64,000 nt of DNA from a bacterium (GCA_021816845.1 JAKAWT010000002.1:186001-250000); one strand, 5' to 3'; shown: positions 44,694-53,839, numbered from the stretch's first letter. Program-made: numbers and translations. The notes: generated from the letters alone by a model not told the origin.

Positions 44694-46505
44694 TTATTGT
44701 ATAGCAGTAGGTGTAGCAACTCCTGCAATACTACCTAAGAAATTTGCGTCTCCAAATGTATATACTCCTCCATCTGCTGTTACCATATAATAACCTAACC
44801 CATCTATTGATAATTTAAATGCAACTGGTGTTCTTACTGGTGGATTTGTTATATTAAACATTGATCCATAGAATTGAGCATCTCCAAACGTATATACCCC
44901 TCCATCTGCTGTTACCATATAATACCCATTCCCATCATTTGTTACAGCAAATGCTACCGTAGTCTTTACTGGGGCATTTGGTATATTATATGTAGATCCA
45001 TGAAATTGAGCATCTCCAAATGTATATACTGCTCCATTCTGAGTTACTATGTAATATCCACCCCCATCTGGTGTTACTCCAAATGCCACAGGTGTTTTAT
45101 CAGGTATGGCTGATTGGGGTATGTTAAATAACGATCCATGGAATACTGCATCTCCAAATGTATATACACCCCCATCTGCAGTAAGAACATAATATCCATT
45201 ACCATCTGGAGTGGCCACAATAGCCACGGGAGTCTTCACTGGAGCGTTTGGAATATTATATACTGATCCATAGAATTGAGCATTTCCAAATGTATATATT
45301 CCCCCATCTGAAGTTAGAATGTAGTACCCAGTATCAGTTGGATTTTCAGCAAATCCCACACCTTGCTTCGAAGGTACACCATTAGGAATATTACTCATAT
45401 CTCCATAATTATTAGTTCCAAAATTGTATAAATTACCGGTTAAAGATAATATTGAATAACCATCACGTAATTGAGATACATATACAGCATTAGAGTATGA
45501 ATAAGATGTTCCAATTGTGTTGTTACATTGGGCAGAATCATATGTTCCACCTCCTAATATATATGCAATATTATTATATGTAGCAACACTCTCACCTGAA
45601 ATTCCAACAAATGCACAAGTAGAATTTGATTGAGAATAATAATTCCAAGTTCCTAATGTTCCATTAGAATTTATATTAGAATAAACCATTCCAGTATTTC
45701 CTCCTATGCCATAAATATATCCATTAATAATGAAATAATTTGATGGGTATATCCAATCTGAATAACTATTACTTGGATAAAAATGGTTTGTAGAGTTCCA
45801 TACACCTAATGTACCATTACTCTGTATTTGCGAGTAATATATACTTAATTGTGAAGGGATAGTCCCTGTATAAATATAATATATATCCCCATTATATGCT
45901 AAAGACACTGCATCATAATCATCTACAGGAAGAGAAGTAGTAGAGTTCCATACACCTAATGTACCATTACTCTGTATTTGAGAATAATATACTGTATTTA
46001 GATAATTGTAATTTAAAGTTCCATTTATTTGATTGTATCCACCAAGTTTATATATATATCCACCATAAGCCGCTATACTAGGATTATTAATATTTTGTGA
46101 AATAGATGATGTGGAATTCCAAATACTAAGTGTACCATTACTTTGTATTTGCGAGTAATATACTGTATTTCCTAATAAATATATATATCCATTAGACTCA
46201 ACAGCTAAATTACTAACATTATTGGGTATAGAAGTAGTAGAATTCCAATTTCCCAAAGTATGATTGCTTTGTATTCGGGCATAGTAAACTGAGTTTACAC
46301 TATTTGGCATTCCATTTATTAATATATTCCCTCCTACTTCGTAAATATACCCATTATAAGTTATAGAAGAAGAATTACTAATTTCTTGAGGTAGAGAAGT
46401 TGTATTTTTCCAATTTAGATAATGAGCATAGGATCCATGTGAAAAAATAAAACCATAAATTAGTAATAAAGCAAAAGAAAAAAATATATTTTTTATAAAT
46501 TTCAC
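44694..46505 (-). CDS. Secreted two-propeller protein (Kelch-like repeats plus six-repeat GYY unit)
   Basis: 603 residues with a signal peptide (FFSFALLLIYGFIFSHGSYA). Residues about 30-320 hold five to six repeats with the core QIQSNGTLGVWNSTT, like a Kelch-type propeller. Residues about 350-595 hold six GYYMVTADGGVYTFGDA/QFYGS units, the same family as the proteins at 8449 and 27103. In all three the first unit is the most divergent. The gene is followed at 26 nt by the DnaJ-like gene on the same strand. Confidence 0.8.
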   Translation of the reverse strand: MKFIKNIFFSFALLLIYGFIFSHGSYAHYLNWKNTTSLPQEISNSSSITYNGYIYEVGGNILINGMPNSVNSVYYARIQSNHTLGNWNSTTSIPNNVSNLAVESNGYIYLLGNTVYYSQIQSNGTLSIWNSTSSISQNINNPSIAAYGGYIYKLGGYNQINGTLNYNYLNTVYYSQIQSNGTLGVWNSTTSLPVDDYDAVSLAYNGDIYYIYTGTIPSQLSIYYSQIQSNGTLGVWNSTNHFYPSNSYSDWIYPSNYFIINGYIYGIGGNTGMVYSNINSNGTLGTWNYYSQSNSTCAFVGISGESVATYNNIAYILGGGTYDSAQCNNTIGTSYSYSNAVYVSQLRDGYSILSLTGNLYNFGTNNYGDMSNIPNGVPSKQGVGFAENPTDTGYYILTSDGGIYTFGNAQFYGSVYNIPNAPVKTPVAIVATPDGNGYYVLTADGGVYTFGDAVFHGSLFNIPQSAIPDKTPVAFGVTPDGGGYYIVTQNGAVYTFGDAQFHGSTYNIPNAPVKTTVAFAVTNDGNGYYMVTADGGVYTFGDAQFYGSMFNITNPPVRTPVAFKLSIDGLGYYMVTADGGVYTFGDANFLGSIAGVATPTAIQ

Positions 46506-46678
46506 TTAATTAATTACCAAAATAATTATCTTAGATTCTACTCCTTACTTTTAAAAAAACAATATGAGTATATAAAAGATATATTGTATATAAATAAATT
46601 AAAACGATATTTTTATACTATAAAATTCAAATTATCCTAATTGTATTTTGCTGAATTAGTCTTCCTCATATACTATAA

Positions 46679-49432
46679 TTATACGAGTTTTCTTGAATTT
46701 AATCTCATATTTACCAACTGTAATAAAGAATTAATAACATCTCTTTTTATGCCTGATAAACCATAACATCTTAGTACTACGTCTTCAAATTCTATTCTAT
46801 CTTTTTGAACTAATTCTTTAGTTATAGGAAAAACTTCTCTTTCTAATAATGGTTGAAATTTATTTAGTATTAAATTCTTTTGTCCATTTGATAAAAATAA
46901 AGGGTTTAAAATCATTAGATTCTTTTCTATATTATCTTTATTCAAATCTAATACACTATCACCTCTTCCAAAACCTAAAGCTTCTATATAGAATATAGTC
47001 AAAAATGAATTCAATAAAGCATGGAGTATATCTTTTTCAACATTTTGATGTTTCAGAGAAAATCCAATTAACCTTTGATTAATAAAAGAAGGATTATTCA
47101 TTCTGGGAATAAAAATTCTTTCTGAAGGATTCAAACTCATTGTAAAATCAGCTTTTTTATCCAAACTCATTGAATACCAAAATTTGTTACCTTTACCTAA
47201 AATCTGATTTAAAGGTTTTCCTTTTGTATTGCTTAGATTTTCAAAAGATTTAATCCACTCTATAGCTCCGAAATGATTTAGTTTTTCTAAATCATTAATA
47301 GATAAAATACATGAAAATGCTCTTCCATTAGCTTCTGTTGTAAGAGTCTTTACGGATTTTAAATTTTTTAAAAAAGGTTTGAGATATATTTTTTCTATAT
47401 GATTATTTACTTCAGGATAAAATAATTTATCCCATCCTCTTCTTTCTCCTCTATTAATGTCAAAAAATTGATTAACATTTATAACTTTATTCTCTAGTTT
47501 CATAACCCATGAGCAATCCGAGAATAATCCATTACCACCAATACCATATTGACTTAAAATTTTTAAATCTTTATCTTTATAAGATTTCAAATATAATTCT
47601 TCATTATTTAAAAATTCATACTTATAAATACTGCTAACAATATATTCAAAGTTATTTGATTTCTCTATATCGCCTTTTAATGTAACATATTTAGTCAAGT
47701 TTACATCTTTGTTTTTATTATTAATTTTTCTTAATATCATTATATTAGTTATAATTTTTACATCTTTAAACCATCTTCTAGAACCTGAAGTTATAACTAT
47801 ATCAATATGAAAGATTTTCCTTAAAGAACTAATGAAATTCTTTCCCCATTTTGTTGATTGCCAAGAATTTGATATTATTAAACCTAAAACTCCATCTTTT
47901 GATAAGAATTTAACAAAATAAAAAGGTAAAAATGAATAGAAATCTCCTTTATTATTTAATTGTAAATCAATATTCAATTCTAATCTAATATATTCTCTTA
48001 TTTCTTTTGCAATATTGGGATATAAAATTGAATAAGTTTCTGATTTTATAAAAGGTAAATTTGAAACTACATAATCCATTAATGGCAAGCTAACTTTATA
48101 AATATCTCCAGAATAAGATTTATGAATATTAATTAACATTCCCGCTTTGATATCAAGAACATCATCTTTGAATATATAAAATTTTTGTTCTTTATTCTCA
48201 GGATTAGCAATAGAAAAAGTAGCTAATTGTAAAGGAAATCCAAATTTATCACTTCCCCATGTAGATGAATAGATTTCTGATATCTTTAATTTATCATCTT
48301 CTTTTTTTAAATTAATAATCTCCCTTAGTATAGTTCCGGTACCACAACATGGGTCAATAACATTGGAATTTTTATTTCTTATAGTTAATTTAACTAAAAA
48401 TTTTGATAAATATTGAGGTGTAGTAAACTGACCTGCAATTTTTCTTTTACTTTTAATGACTAAATTATCTATCAATTCTTGAATAAAATCTTGAGTCATT
48501 TCTTGAATATTAGAATCTATTAATAAATTATTGAATTCCAATATATTCTCCCAAAATTTATTAGGAATAATATCATCACCTAATTGTCTTACAAAAATAT
48601 TCCAAAAATCTAATTTTTTAGATATATTTTCAAAGAATTCTAAAGAACACTTGATTTTATCAATAGTATTAAATTTATCTATTTCATTCGCGTTCATATT
48701 AAATTTCTTTATTAAATGTATGAATAGAAATTTGTTTATTACTGTTAAAAGATTTATTTTTGCAAGTACTATATATTTATCCTCTGTAGGGTATTCATAC
48801 TGATTAGATTTCCACCAAATATTGATATCATCACTAAATTCTGGATATTCATTACTTTTATCTTTAATATTATTAGAATAACTTTCTATATTGTTTTTTA
48901 TTAAACTATCAATACCAAAAATAGATATTGAATCAACTAGTGTTGTACTCTTAATACTTCCATTACTAAAATATATTACTAAATCTTCTAATATCTTATC
49001 TAATAAAATATAAATACTGTCTATTTGTTCAAAAACCTCTTCTCGTGTCTGAATTGTAGAAAGGTCTCTCCATTCTGATAAAATTTCTAAATCTTCATGA
49101 TTATTAATAGTATATAACCTTGCATATTTAATATTCCATAATAAGAAACTCTTTAATCCTAAACTATCTGCTTTTTCTTTTGCATTTAAAATAAATTTTG
49201 AATCATTTATATCTGTATCAGGTAATTTGATTTCCCATCCTTGTAGATATGCTCCGGATGTTGAATCTGAATATAAAATTATGTCTGGGAAAAGTTTATT
49301 TTGATTTTGATTTGTAATTGTTATCTCACCACCAGCTCTCTTTATAATTACATTCCTATTATTAGCCCAATTATTAATATATGAAATTAAATCAATACTT
49401 AAACTACGTTCATTTTCTTTAATATTTATCAT
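46679..49432 (-). CDS. Type IIG-like restriction enzyme/N6-adenine methylase fusion
   Basis: 917 residues. The N-terminal 100 residues contain a PD-(D/E)xK-like nuclease pattern (PDIILYSDS near 50, GWEIKLP near 65-70). The middle has the SAM motif VIDPCCGTGTILRE (near 355) and the catalytic motif IV as SNLPF (near 455, variant of NPPF). The C-terminal part resembles target-recognition domains of Eco57I/type IIG enzymes. It cuts and modifies DNA with one polypeptide. Eight bases separate it from the upstream methyltransferase gene, with which it probably forms one restriction-modification system. Confidence 0.8.
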   Translation of the reverse strand: MINIKENERSLSIDLISYINNWANNRNVIIKRAGGEITITNQNQNKLFPDIILYSDSTSGAYLQGWEIKLPDTDINDSKFILNAKEKADSLGLKSFLLWNIKYARLYTINNHEDLEILSEWRDLSTIQTREEVFEQIDSIYILLDKILEDLVIYFSNGSIKSTTLVDSISIFGIDSLIKNNIESYSNNIKDKSNEYPEFSDDINIWWKSNQYEYPTEDKYIVLAKINLLTVINKFLFIHLIKKFNMNANEIDKFNTIDKIKCSLEFFENISKKLDFWNIFVRQLGDDIIPNKFWENILEFNNLLIDSNIQEMTQDFIQELIDNLVIKSKRKIAGQFTTPQYLSKFLVKLTIRNKNSNVIDPCCGTGTILREIINLKKEDDKLKISEIYSSTWGSDKFGFPLQLATFSIANPENKEQKFYIFKDDVLDIKAGMLINIHKSYSGDIYKVSLPLMDYVVSNLPFIKSETYSILYPNIAKEIREYIRLELNIDLQLNNKGDFYSFLPFYFVKFLSKDGVLGLIISNSWQSTKWGKNFISSLRKIFHIDIVITSGSRRWFKDVKIITNIMILRKINNKNKDVNLTKYVTLKGDIEKSNNFEYIVSSIYKYEFLNNEELYLKSYKDKDLKILSQYGIGGNGLFSDCSWVMKLENKVINVNQFFDINRGERRGWDKLFYPEVNNHIEKIYLKPFLKNLKSVKTLTTEANGRAFSCILSINDLEKLNHFGAIEWIKSFENLSNTKGKPLNQILGKGNKFWYSMSLDKKADFTMSLNPSERIFIPRMNNPSFINQRLIGFSLKHQNVEKDILHALLNSFLTIFYIEALGFGRGDSVLDLNKDNIEKNLMILNPLFLSNGQKNLILNKFQPLLEREVFPITKELVQKDRIEFEDVVLRCYGLSGIKRDVINSLLQLVNMRLNSRKLV

Positions 49433-49440
49433 TCTTAATT

Positions 49441-50247
49441 TTATAAATCAAAAGAATTAAAAAATCCTAGGCTTTTTTTTGCAGCTTCAATCCTTTTGAT
49501 AGATATATCTATTAAATTTACTTTATTTTTTTTATGCAAAAGAGTATCTTCATTTTTTTCTATTCCTATAAAGTTTCTATTCTCTAATACAGCACTAACA
49601 AGAAAACTTCCACTACCAGAAGTATTATCTAAAACAGTATCTCCTTCATTTGTATATGTTCTTATAATATATCTTCCTAATTCCACTGGTTTTTGAGTCG
49701 GATGATATACTTTTCCTTCACTTTCAGCTGTTTTAAAATATATAACATCGCTAGGATATCTTTGTCCATCACTTTGAATTTGTATAGAATTAAAATCCCC
49801 GTAACTCCCTGTTAATTGGTCTTTTCTAACTCCTTTATCATATGGAACTCCTTCATTCATTTGAGGATTATAAATAGGTTGATTTTTATAGAATATGCAA
49901 ATATCTTCATGTTTTCTTAACGGCTGTTTTTTTGCATTTAAAAAGTTTGTTGATTTTGATTTAACCCAAATCAGTTTATATTTAAACAGTTTTTTATTAC
50001 TCATAATTAATTCTGCACTAAATGCTCCTTGAGAAGAAAGTGCTATAACTCCATTATCTTTAATTATCCGTTCATATTGTTCCCATAGTTTATCCAAAGG
50101 AATAACACTATCCCATATATTCTGTGTTGTACCATAAGGCAAATCACATAATATTAAATCAATAGACTTGCTATCAATGAAAGGTAAAACCTTTAAACAG
50201 TCATTTTCTATAACTTTATTTAAAAATTCTGTATTAAATTTAGACAT
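49441..50247 (-). CDS. DNA N4/N6 methyltransferase (beta-like motif order)
   Basis: 268 residues. The catalytic motif IV DLPYG (near 34-38) comes before the SAM motif DNTSGSGSFLVSAV (near 206-219), as in the beta class of MboII-type methylases. HEDICIFYK and HPTQKPVELG are the other family motifs. It protects host DNA at the site recognised by the restriction enzyme, or methylates the other strand of an asymmetric site. A TATACT box on the minus strand (50260-50255) is 7 nt from the ATG, indicating leaderless expression. Confidence 0.9.
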   Translation of the reverse strand: MSKFNTEFLNKVIENDCLKVLPFIDSKSIDLILCDLPYGTTQNIWDSVIPLDKLWEQYERIIKDNGVIALSSQGAFSAELIMSNKKLFKYKLIWVKSKSTNFLNAKKQPLRKHEDICIFYKNQPIYNPQMNEGVPYDKGVRKDQLTGSYGDFNSIQIQSDGQRYPSDVIYFKTAESEGKVYHPTQKPVELGRYIIRTYTNEGDTVLDNTSGSGSFLVSAVLENRNFIGIEKNEDTLLHKKNKVNLIDISIKRIEAAKKSLGFFNSFDL

Positions 50248-50510
50248 AATTAAAAGTATATTTATACTTCATCATTATAAACTTTTTGCTTTCTGAAAGG
50301 AATTGTTTATATTAATTAAATCATCATATATCTTACTAGAGCTTAAATAGTGTTTTATTTTCAAAGATTTTATCAATTGTATATTTAATACAATTATCTT
50401 GTCAAATTCCCATCTATAATACCAATTTTTTTCAGAATAAACTTATGGGGACTGTGGACGATATTCGAACCCTTATTTCAAATAATTTAATTCTTAATAT
50501 ATTTACATAA

Positions 50511-50564
50511 ATTATCTCTTCTTCTAGTGTAACGAGAACTAAGTCTCTATGAAGAAGAAGTAAT
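50511..50564. other. Long imperfect hairpin
   Basis: ATTATCTCTTCTTC (50511-50524) pairs with GAAGAAGAAGTAAT (50551-50564) in 12 of 14 positions. An inner 4-bp stem, GAGA with TCTC, encloses ACTAAG. TTATTTTTAATAAT follows on the plus strand. It could be an orphan terminator or a small structured RNA. Confidence 0.5.
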
Positions 50565-50689
50565 TTATTTTTAATAATAAAAAATGAATATATCTAATTA
50601 TGGTATAATATTTATATAATAATAAATATAAATGAATTAAAATAAAAATTCAGGATTAAACTCTTCAGAAGATTATAATGGAAATTTAG

Positions 50690-50756
50690 TATTTATGAAG
50701 ATACGAGCACCAAAGGACATACAAAATGGTGTGCACTTGTGCTTAGAAAGTTATAA
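50690..50756 (+). pseudogene. Remnant of a second methyltransferase gene 3' end
   Basis: The frame encodes YEDTSTKGHTKWCALVLRKL and a stop, clearly related to the C-terminus of the intact methyltransferase at 40199-40795 (EDTQTIEHTKWFTLVLRKV). Nucleotide similarity continues past the stop (TATAAAATAA). Upstream sequence is no longer recognisable as the gene, so it is a truncated duplicate. Confidence 0.75.
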
Positions 50757-50788
50757 AATAACATTATAATATTTATTAGAATAATAGA

Positions 50789-51098
50789 ATGACTAAAAAA
50801 GATATTTCAGAGGGGGTAGTACACAAAGTTCCCCCAGATTTAAAAGAAGCTTTGATTTCTGATTCACAAACTCTAGAAATATGGGAAAGTCTTACTCCTC
50901 TTGCACGTAATGAATGGATCTGCTGGACTACCTTTGTTTAAAAAACCAGAAACCAGAAAGCAGCATGTTAAAAGGGTTATTACAGAACTTAAAGAAGGCA
51001 TGCGTAGACCTTGTTGTTGGATAGGCTGTATACATCGTCTTGATAAACCTGTAAGCCCTTCTATACAACATATTATTAATAAATCTCATATTATCTAA
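50789..51098 (+). pseudogene. YdeI/OmpD-associated-like gene broken by a +1 frameshift
   Basis: The first frame (ATG 50789) gives the family start VHKVPPDLKEALISD, then LTPLARNEWICWTTFV and a TAA at 50939-50941. One base over, the frame continues with KKPETRKQHVKRVITELKEG and RRPCCWIGCIHR to a stop at 51098, which is exactly the family's second half. One extra base near 50936-50945 (GTTT followed by a run of A) explains the break. The gene is probably inactive, unless the base is a sequencing error or ribosomes slip at this T/A run. Confidence 0.85.
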
Positions 51099-51138
51099 TT
51101 AAATTACACTTTATCCCTTATTAATAAAAATAATTATA

Positions 51139-51167
51139 TTGATATTGTATGACTTTTGTATTAATAT
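51139..51167 (+). promoter_or_regulatory. Leaderless promoter of the 73-aa gene
   Basis: TTGATA (51139-51144), 17-bp spacer, TAATAT (51162-51167), with the ATG 6 nt later at 51174. Confidence 0.6.
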
Positions 51168-51173
51168 GAATTT

Positions 51174-51395
51174 ATGAGAAAATCATACAAATCATGGACA
51201 ATATATAGTATTGGACTTTTTATGGCTTGGGGAATTATTTTTCTTATCAGATGGAGACTTAAATCCTATCCAAGCCTACAAGATTTAGCCTTAGTATTCT
51301 TTGGTTATTTTATAGGATGGTTATCAGCAACTATAAAATTTGTTCTGGTTAGTAATAAAATTTATGGTATCGTATCTTTTAAACCAGACAAATAA
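51174..51395 (+). CDS. Small membrane protein, 73 aa
   Basis: Two transmembrane helices (WTIYSIGLFMAWGIIFLI, and DLALVFFGYFIGWLSATIKFVLV) with a positively charged loop (RWRLKSYPS) between them. It is not recognised. A good promoter supports the start. Confidence 0.55.
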   Translation: MRKSYKSWTIYSIGLFMAWGIIFLIRWRLKSYPSLQDLALVFFGYFIGWLSATIKFVLVSNKIYGIVSFKPDK

Positions 51396-51463
51396 TATTG
51401 TAAGTTGGTACTTTTTTAATAGATTCCATTTTAATACAATAATTTAGATATTAGTAAAATTTC

Positions 51464-51634
51464 ATGTTAACATTAAAATTAATAAAAGAGCAATTGAAAA
51501 GTTCTAGAGAGATTTTTGAAGGAGAAATTGCAACTCTGCCTCAATATATTACTGGTATTTTAAGCATTTTAGTCTTTATTACCTCAATACAGCAATTACT
51601 GAAAGATTTTGCAATAAATAAAAGGGTATCATAA
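51464..51634 (+). CDS. Small membrane protein, 56 aa
   Basis: ATG at 51464 and TAA at 51632-51634. A charged helical N-terminus (LKLIKEQLKSSREIFEGEI) precedes one transmembrane helix (YITGILSILVFITSIQQLL). It is not recognised. It lies between the 73-aa membrane gene and the end of the convergent ABC permease gene. Confidence 0.45.
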   Translation: MLTLKLIKEQLKSSREIFEGEIATLPQYITGILSILVFITSIQQLLKDFAINKRVS

Positions 51635-51687
51635 AAAGACTGTGTAATTCAAAAAATAAATAACAGATAATTAAAACTTAGGAAGTT

Positions 51688-52977
51688 TTACTCGTATCTA
51701 AGTGCTTCTATAGGATCTTTTCTACTAGCTCTTAAAGCAGGTAGAGCTCCTGCTAGAAATGCAATAATCATAATGCCAACTATTACAGAAACAATAGTAT
51801 TTAATGGAAAAGTAAGTAATGATAAACCAGGAAAAGCTTTAAGAAAACTATGTTTACCTATTGCATTAACTGAACTACCAATTAAAAATGCAAAAACTAC
51901 ACCTAAAAGGCTTCCCCAAAAACCAATTAGTATTGCTTCAATACTAAAGAGAGCAAATATTCTGTGTGGGCTCATACCAAGTGCCTTCATTAATCCTATT
52001 TCTTTTGTTCTTTCTTGTACAGACATAAATAAAGTGTTAATAATACCAAATGAAGCTGCTAATAAGGCAATAATTCCAAATATATCAAATACAATAATAA
52101 TAGCACTGATTACTGAAAACAGAGTACTCTCCTCATCTTTTATTGTCATTCCAGTAAATCCTTTAGCAGTTAGTTGACTTTTTATTTTATTAATTTGATT
52201 TGTAGTTAAGTTTTTTGGAAAGGTAGCATAAGCGGTTAGAAATGTATTAGTAAGAGTTTTTGGTATTCCTGTAGTTCTAATATGGTATATATTATTTGCT
52301 AAAGTAGTATTAGCAAAAGAGGTAGATTCTCCTATTAAATTTTTCTGCTGGACTCCCGTAACAGTTGCAATAACATTGAAATGAATGTTTCTAGGATTAG
52401 TAACTCCTATTGTAACTGTTTTACCAATAATAGATTTATTACTACTATAACCAAGAACACTAACATAACTTTCTGGGATACTAATTTGATTTTGAGTACT
52501 ATTATTATTAACCCCGCTACCCACAACCATATCAGAAGTAGCGTTACCGAACTGTTGCTCTAATGTTAGTTGATACTTACTACCTGTCCCTTGAATATAA
52601 TCTGGAGAAAGTGAGTGGGCTGGTACAACACTGGTAATATTATGAATAGATTTAATTTTTGCTATATCCTCTAGATTCATGAGTAATTGTTCTTTACCTA
52701 GACCTCCTGAAGATACAGTAACGTTTGGATTATATGCATATTTTACTGGCCCATTTGTTGGTGATGCAGCCTTAGTAGTTAAAGTTACTAATAAGATATT
52801 AGAAGCTCCTAGATTACCAATCTGTTGATTTAAGTAAGTTTTTATGCCAGTACCAATTCCATTCGTTAGAGTAATTGTCATAGCTCCTATTACTATAGCA
52901 ATAATAGTTAAAAGAGTCCTAACCTTAGAGCGTAACATATTGCTACTAGCGGTCTGTAATATATCTCTAAAATTCAT
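51688..52977 (-). CDS. MacB/FtsX-type ABC transporter permease (second system)
   Basis: 429 residues: first helix (VRTLLTIIAIVIGAMTITLTNGIG), large external domain (about 50-290), three C-terminal helices (FDIFGIIALLAASFGIINTLFMSV and two more), the coupling ERTKEIGLMKALGM and the ending RKDPIEALRYE. It is a paralogue of the permease at 31650. It overlaps the ATPase gene by four bases. No adaptor gene is present here, unlike in the 29-33 kb operon. Confidence 0.92.
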   Translation of the reverse strand: MNFRDILQTASSNMLRSKVRTLLTIIAIVIGAMTITLTNGIGTGIKTYLNQQIGNLGASNILLVTLTTKAASPTNGPVKYAYNPNVTVSSGGLGKEQLLMNLEDIAKIKSIHNITSVVPAHSLSPDYIQGTGSKYQLTLEQQFGNATSDMVVGSGVNNNSTQNQISIPESYVSVLGYSSNKSIIGKTVTIGVTNPRNIHFNVIATVTGVQQKNLIGESTSFANTTLANNIYHIRTTGIPKTLTNTFLTAYATFPKNLTTNQINKIKSQLTAKGFTGMTIKDEESTLFSVISAIIIVFDIFGIIALLAASFGIINTLFMSVQERTKEIGLMKALGMSPHRIFALFSIEAILIGFWGSLLGVVFAFLIGSSVNAIGKHSFLKAFPGLSLLTFPLNTIVSVIVGIMIIAFLAGALPALRASRKDPIEALRYE

Positions 52978-53681
52978 ATGTTTTTATCTCCATCAATTAA
53001 TTTACCATCTAAAATATGCATTTGTCTTTGACAACGCGCTGCAATATCTTTATCATGAGTAACAATAATAAGAGTAATATCATGTTCTTTATTCAATTTA
53101 AACAGTAAGTCTTCTACAATCTTCCCAGTATGGCTATCAAGATTTCCTGTTGGCTCATCAGCAAATATTATACTAGGGTTATTAATTAGCGCCCTTGCAA
53201 TACATACTCTTTGTTTTTGCCCCCCACTTAAATTTACAGCCTTTGTATTTGCTTTATCAACTAATTCTACAGTCTTAAGTGATTTCATGCCTTTTTCTCT
53301 ACGCTCCTTACGTCCAACTTTTGCAATTTTAAGCGGAAGAACTACATTGTTTAATACTGTGTCATTACTATTTAAAAAGAATTGTTGAAAAACAAAACCA
53401 TAACTTTTATTACGCAAACTTTCAATTTGCCTATTAGTTAACTTAGATGTATCTTGATCACCAACGAAAACTATTCCTTTGGTGGGACTATCAAGTAATG
53501 CTAGCATATGCATTAATGTACTCTTACCCGAACCACTCTTACCTAAAATAGCAACAGATTCTCCAGATATAATAGAAATATTAATATCATTAAGTGCCGT
53601 AAAAGCAACTTCTCCTTTACCATAGATTTTAGTAACATTTTTTGTACCTACAACTTGAGGTTTATCTAGTAATTTAGCCAT
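52974..53681 (-). CDS. MacB/LolD-type ABC transporter ATPase (second system)
   Basis: 235 residues with Walker A GKSGSGKSTLMH, VFQQFFLNSNDTVLNNVVLPL, signature LSGGQKQRVCIARAL, Walker B IIFADEPTGNLDSH and the switch His in VTHDKD. It pairs with the overlapping permease. The divergent gene pair 53840/54270 encodes a likely regulator, so expression may respond to a compound the pump exports. Confidence 0.95.
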   Translation of the reverse strand: MAKLLDKPQVVGTKNVTKIYGKGEVAFTALNDINISIISGESVAILGKSGSGKSTLMHMLALLDSPTKGIVFVGDQDTSKLTNRQIESLRNKSYGFVFQQFFLNSNDTVLNNVVLPLKIAKVGRKERREKGMKSLKTVELVDKANTKAVNLSGGQKQRVCIARALINNPSIIFADEPTGNLDSHTGKIVEDLLFKLNKEHDITLIIVTHDKDIAARCQRQMHILDGKLIDGDKNI

Positions 53682-53780
53682 TAATGTTTATTCTACTATA
53701 AAATGCAATGATTAACAATCACCTTTATAGAGATAAATTTCTAGAATTATTTATTATATTGGAACTATTTTTACTAAAAC

Positions 53781-53810
53781 TTGACAACTTTACTAATAGT
53801 AAAGTATAAT
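53781..53810 (+). promoter_or_regulatory. Promoter with palindromic operator in the spacer (auto-repression)
   Basis: TTGACA (53781-53786), 18-bp spacer and TATAAT (53805-53810). A 9-1-9 perfect palindrome, ACTTTACTA-A-TAGTAAAGT (53787-53805), fills the whole spacer and touches both boxes. A second TATAAT (53827-53832) lies 7 nt before the ATG at 53840. A repressor bound here would directly exclude RNA polymerase; the winged-helix protein two genes on is the obvious candidate. Confidence 0.75.
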
Positions 53811-53839
53811 ACTATTATTAAATTAATATAATAAAAATT

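Larger units (their letters stand above)
50248..50788. other. Gene-free decayed island
   Basis: No intact gene. It holds the methyltransferase promoter on the minus strand, a weak tRNA-3'-end-like stretch near 50450-50475 (GGACGATATTCGAACCC) that does not fold as a tRNA, a strong hairpin at 50511-50564 and a remnant of a methyltransferase gene (50690-50756). The region looks like a scar left by gene loss or element excision. Confidence 0.6.

Noticed and set aside
44874..45113. Cys/Tyr-rich open frame on the plus strand opposite the propeller repeats
   Set aside because: It is a shadow of the repetitive coding sequence on the other strand; its own repeats mirror the GYY units.
50445..50480. 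Possible tRNA 3' end (GGACGATATTCGAACCC on the plus strand)
   Set aside because: Read on the minus strand, the flanks of the TTCGAAT loop do not pair into a 5-bp T-stem and no anticodon arm is visible, so it is at most a decayed relic.
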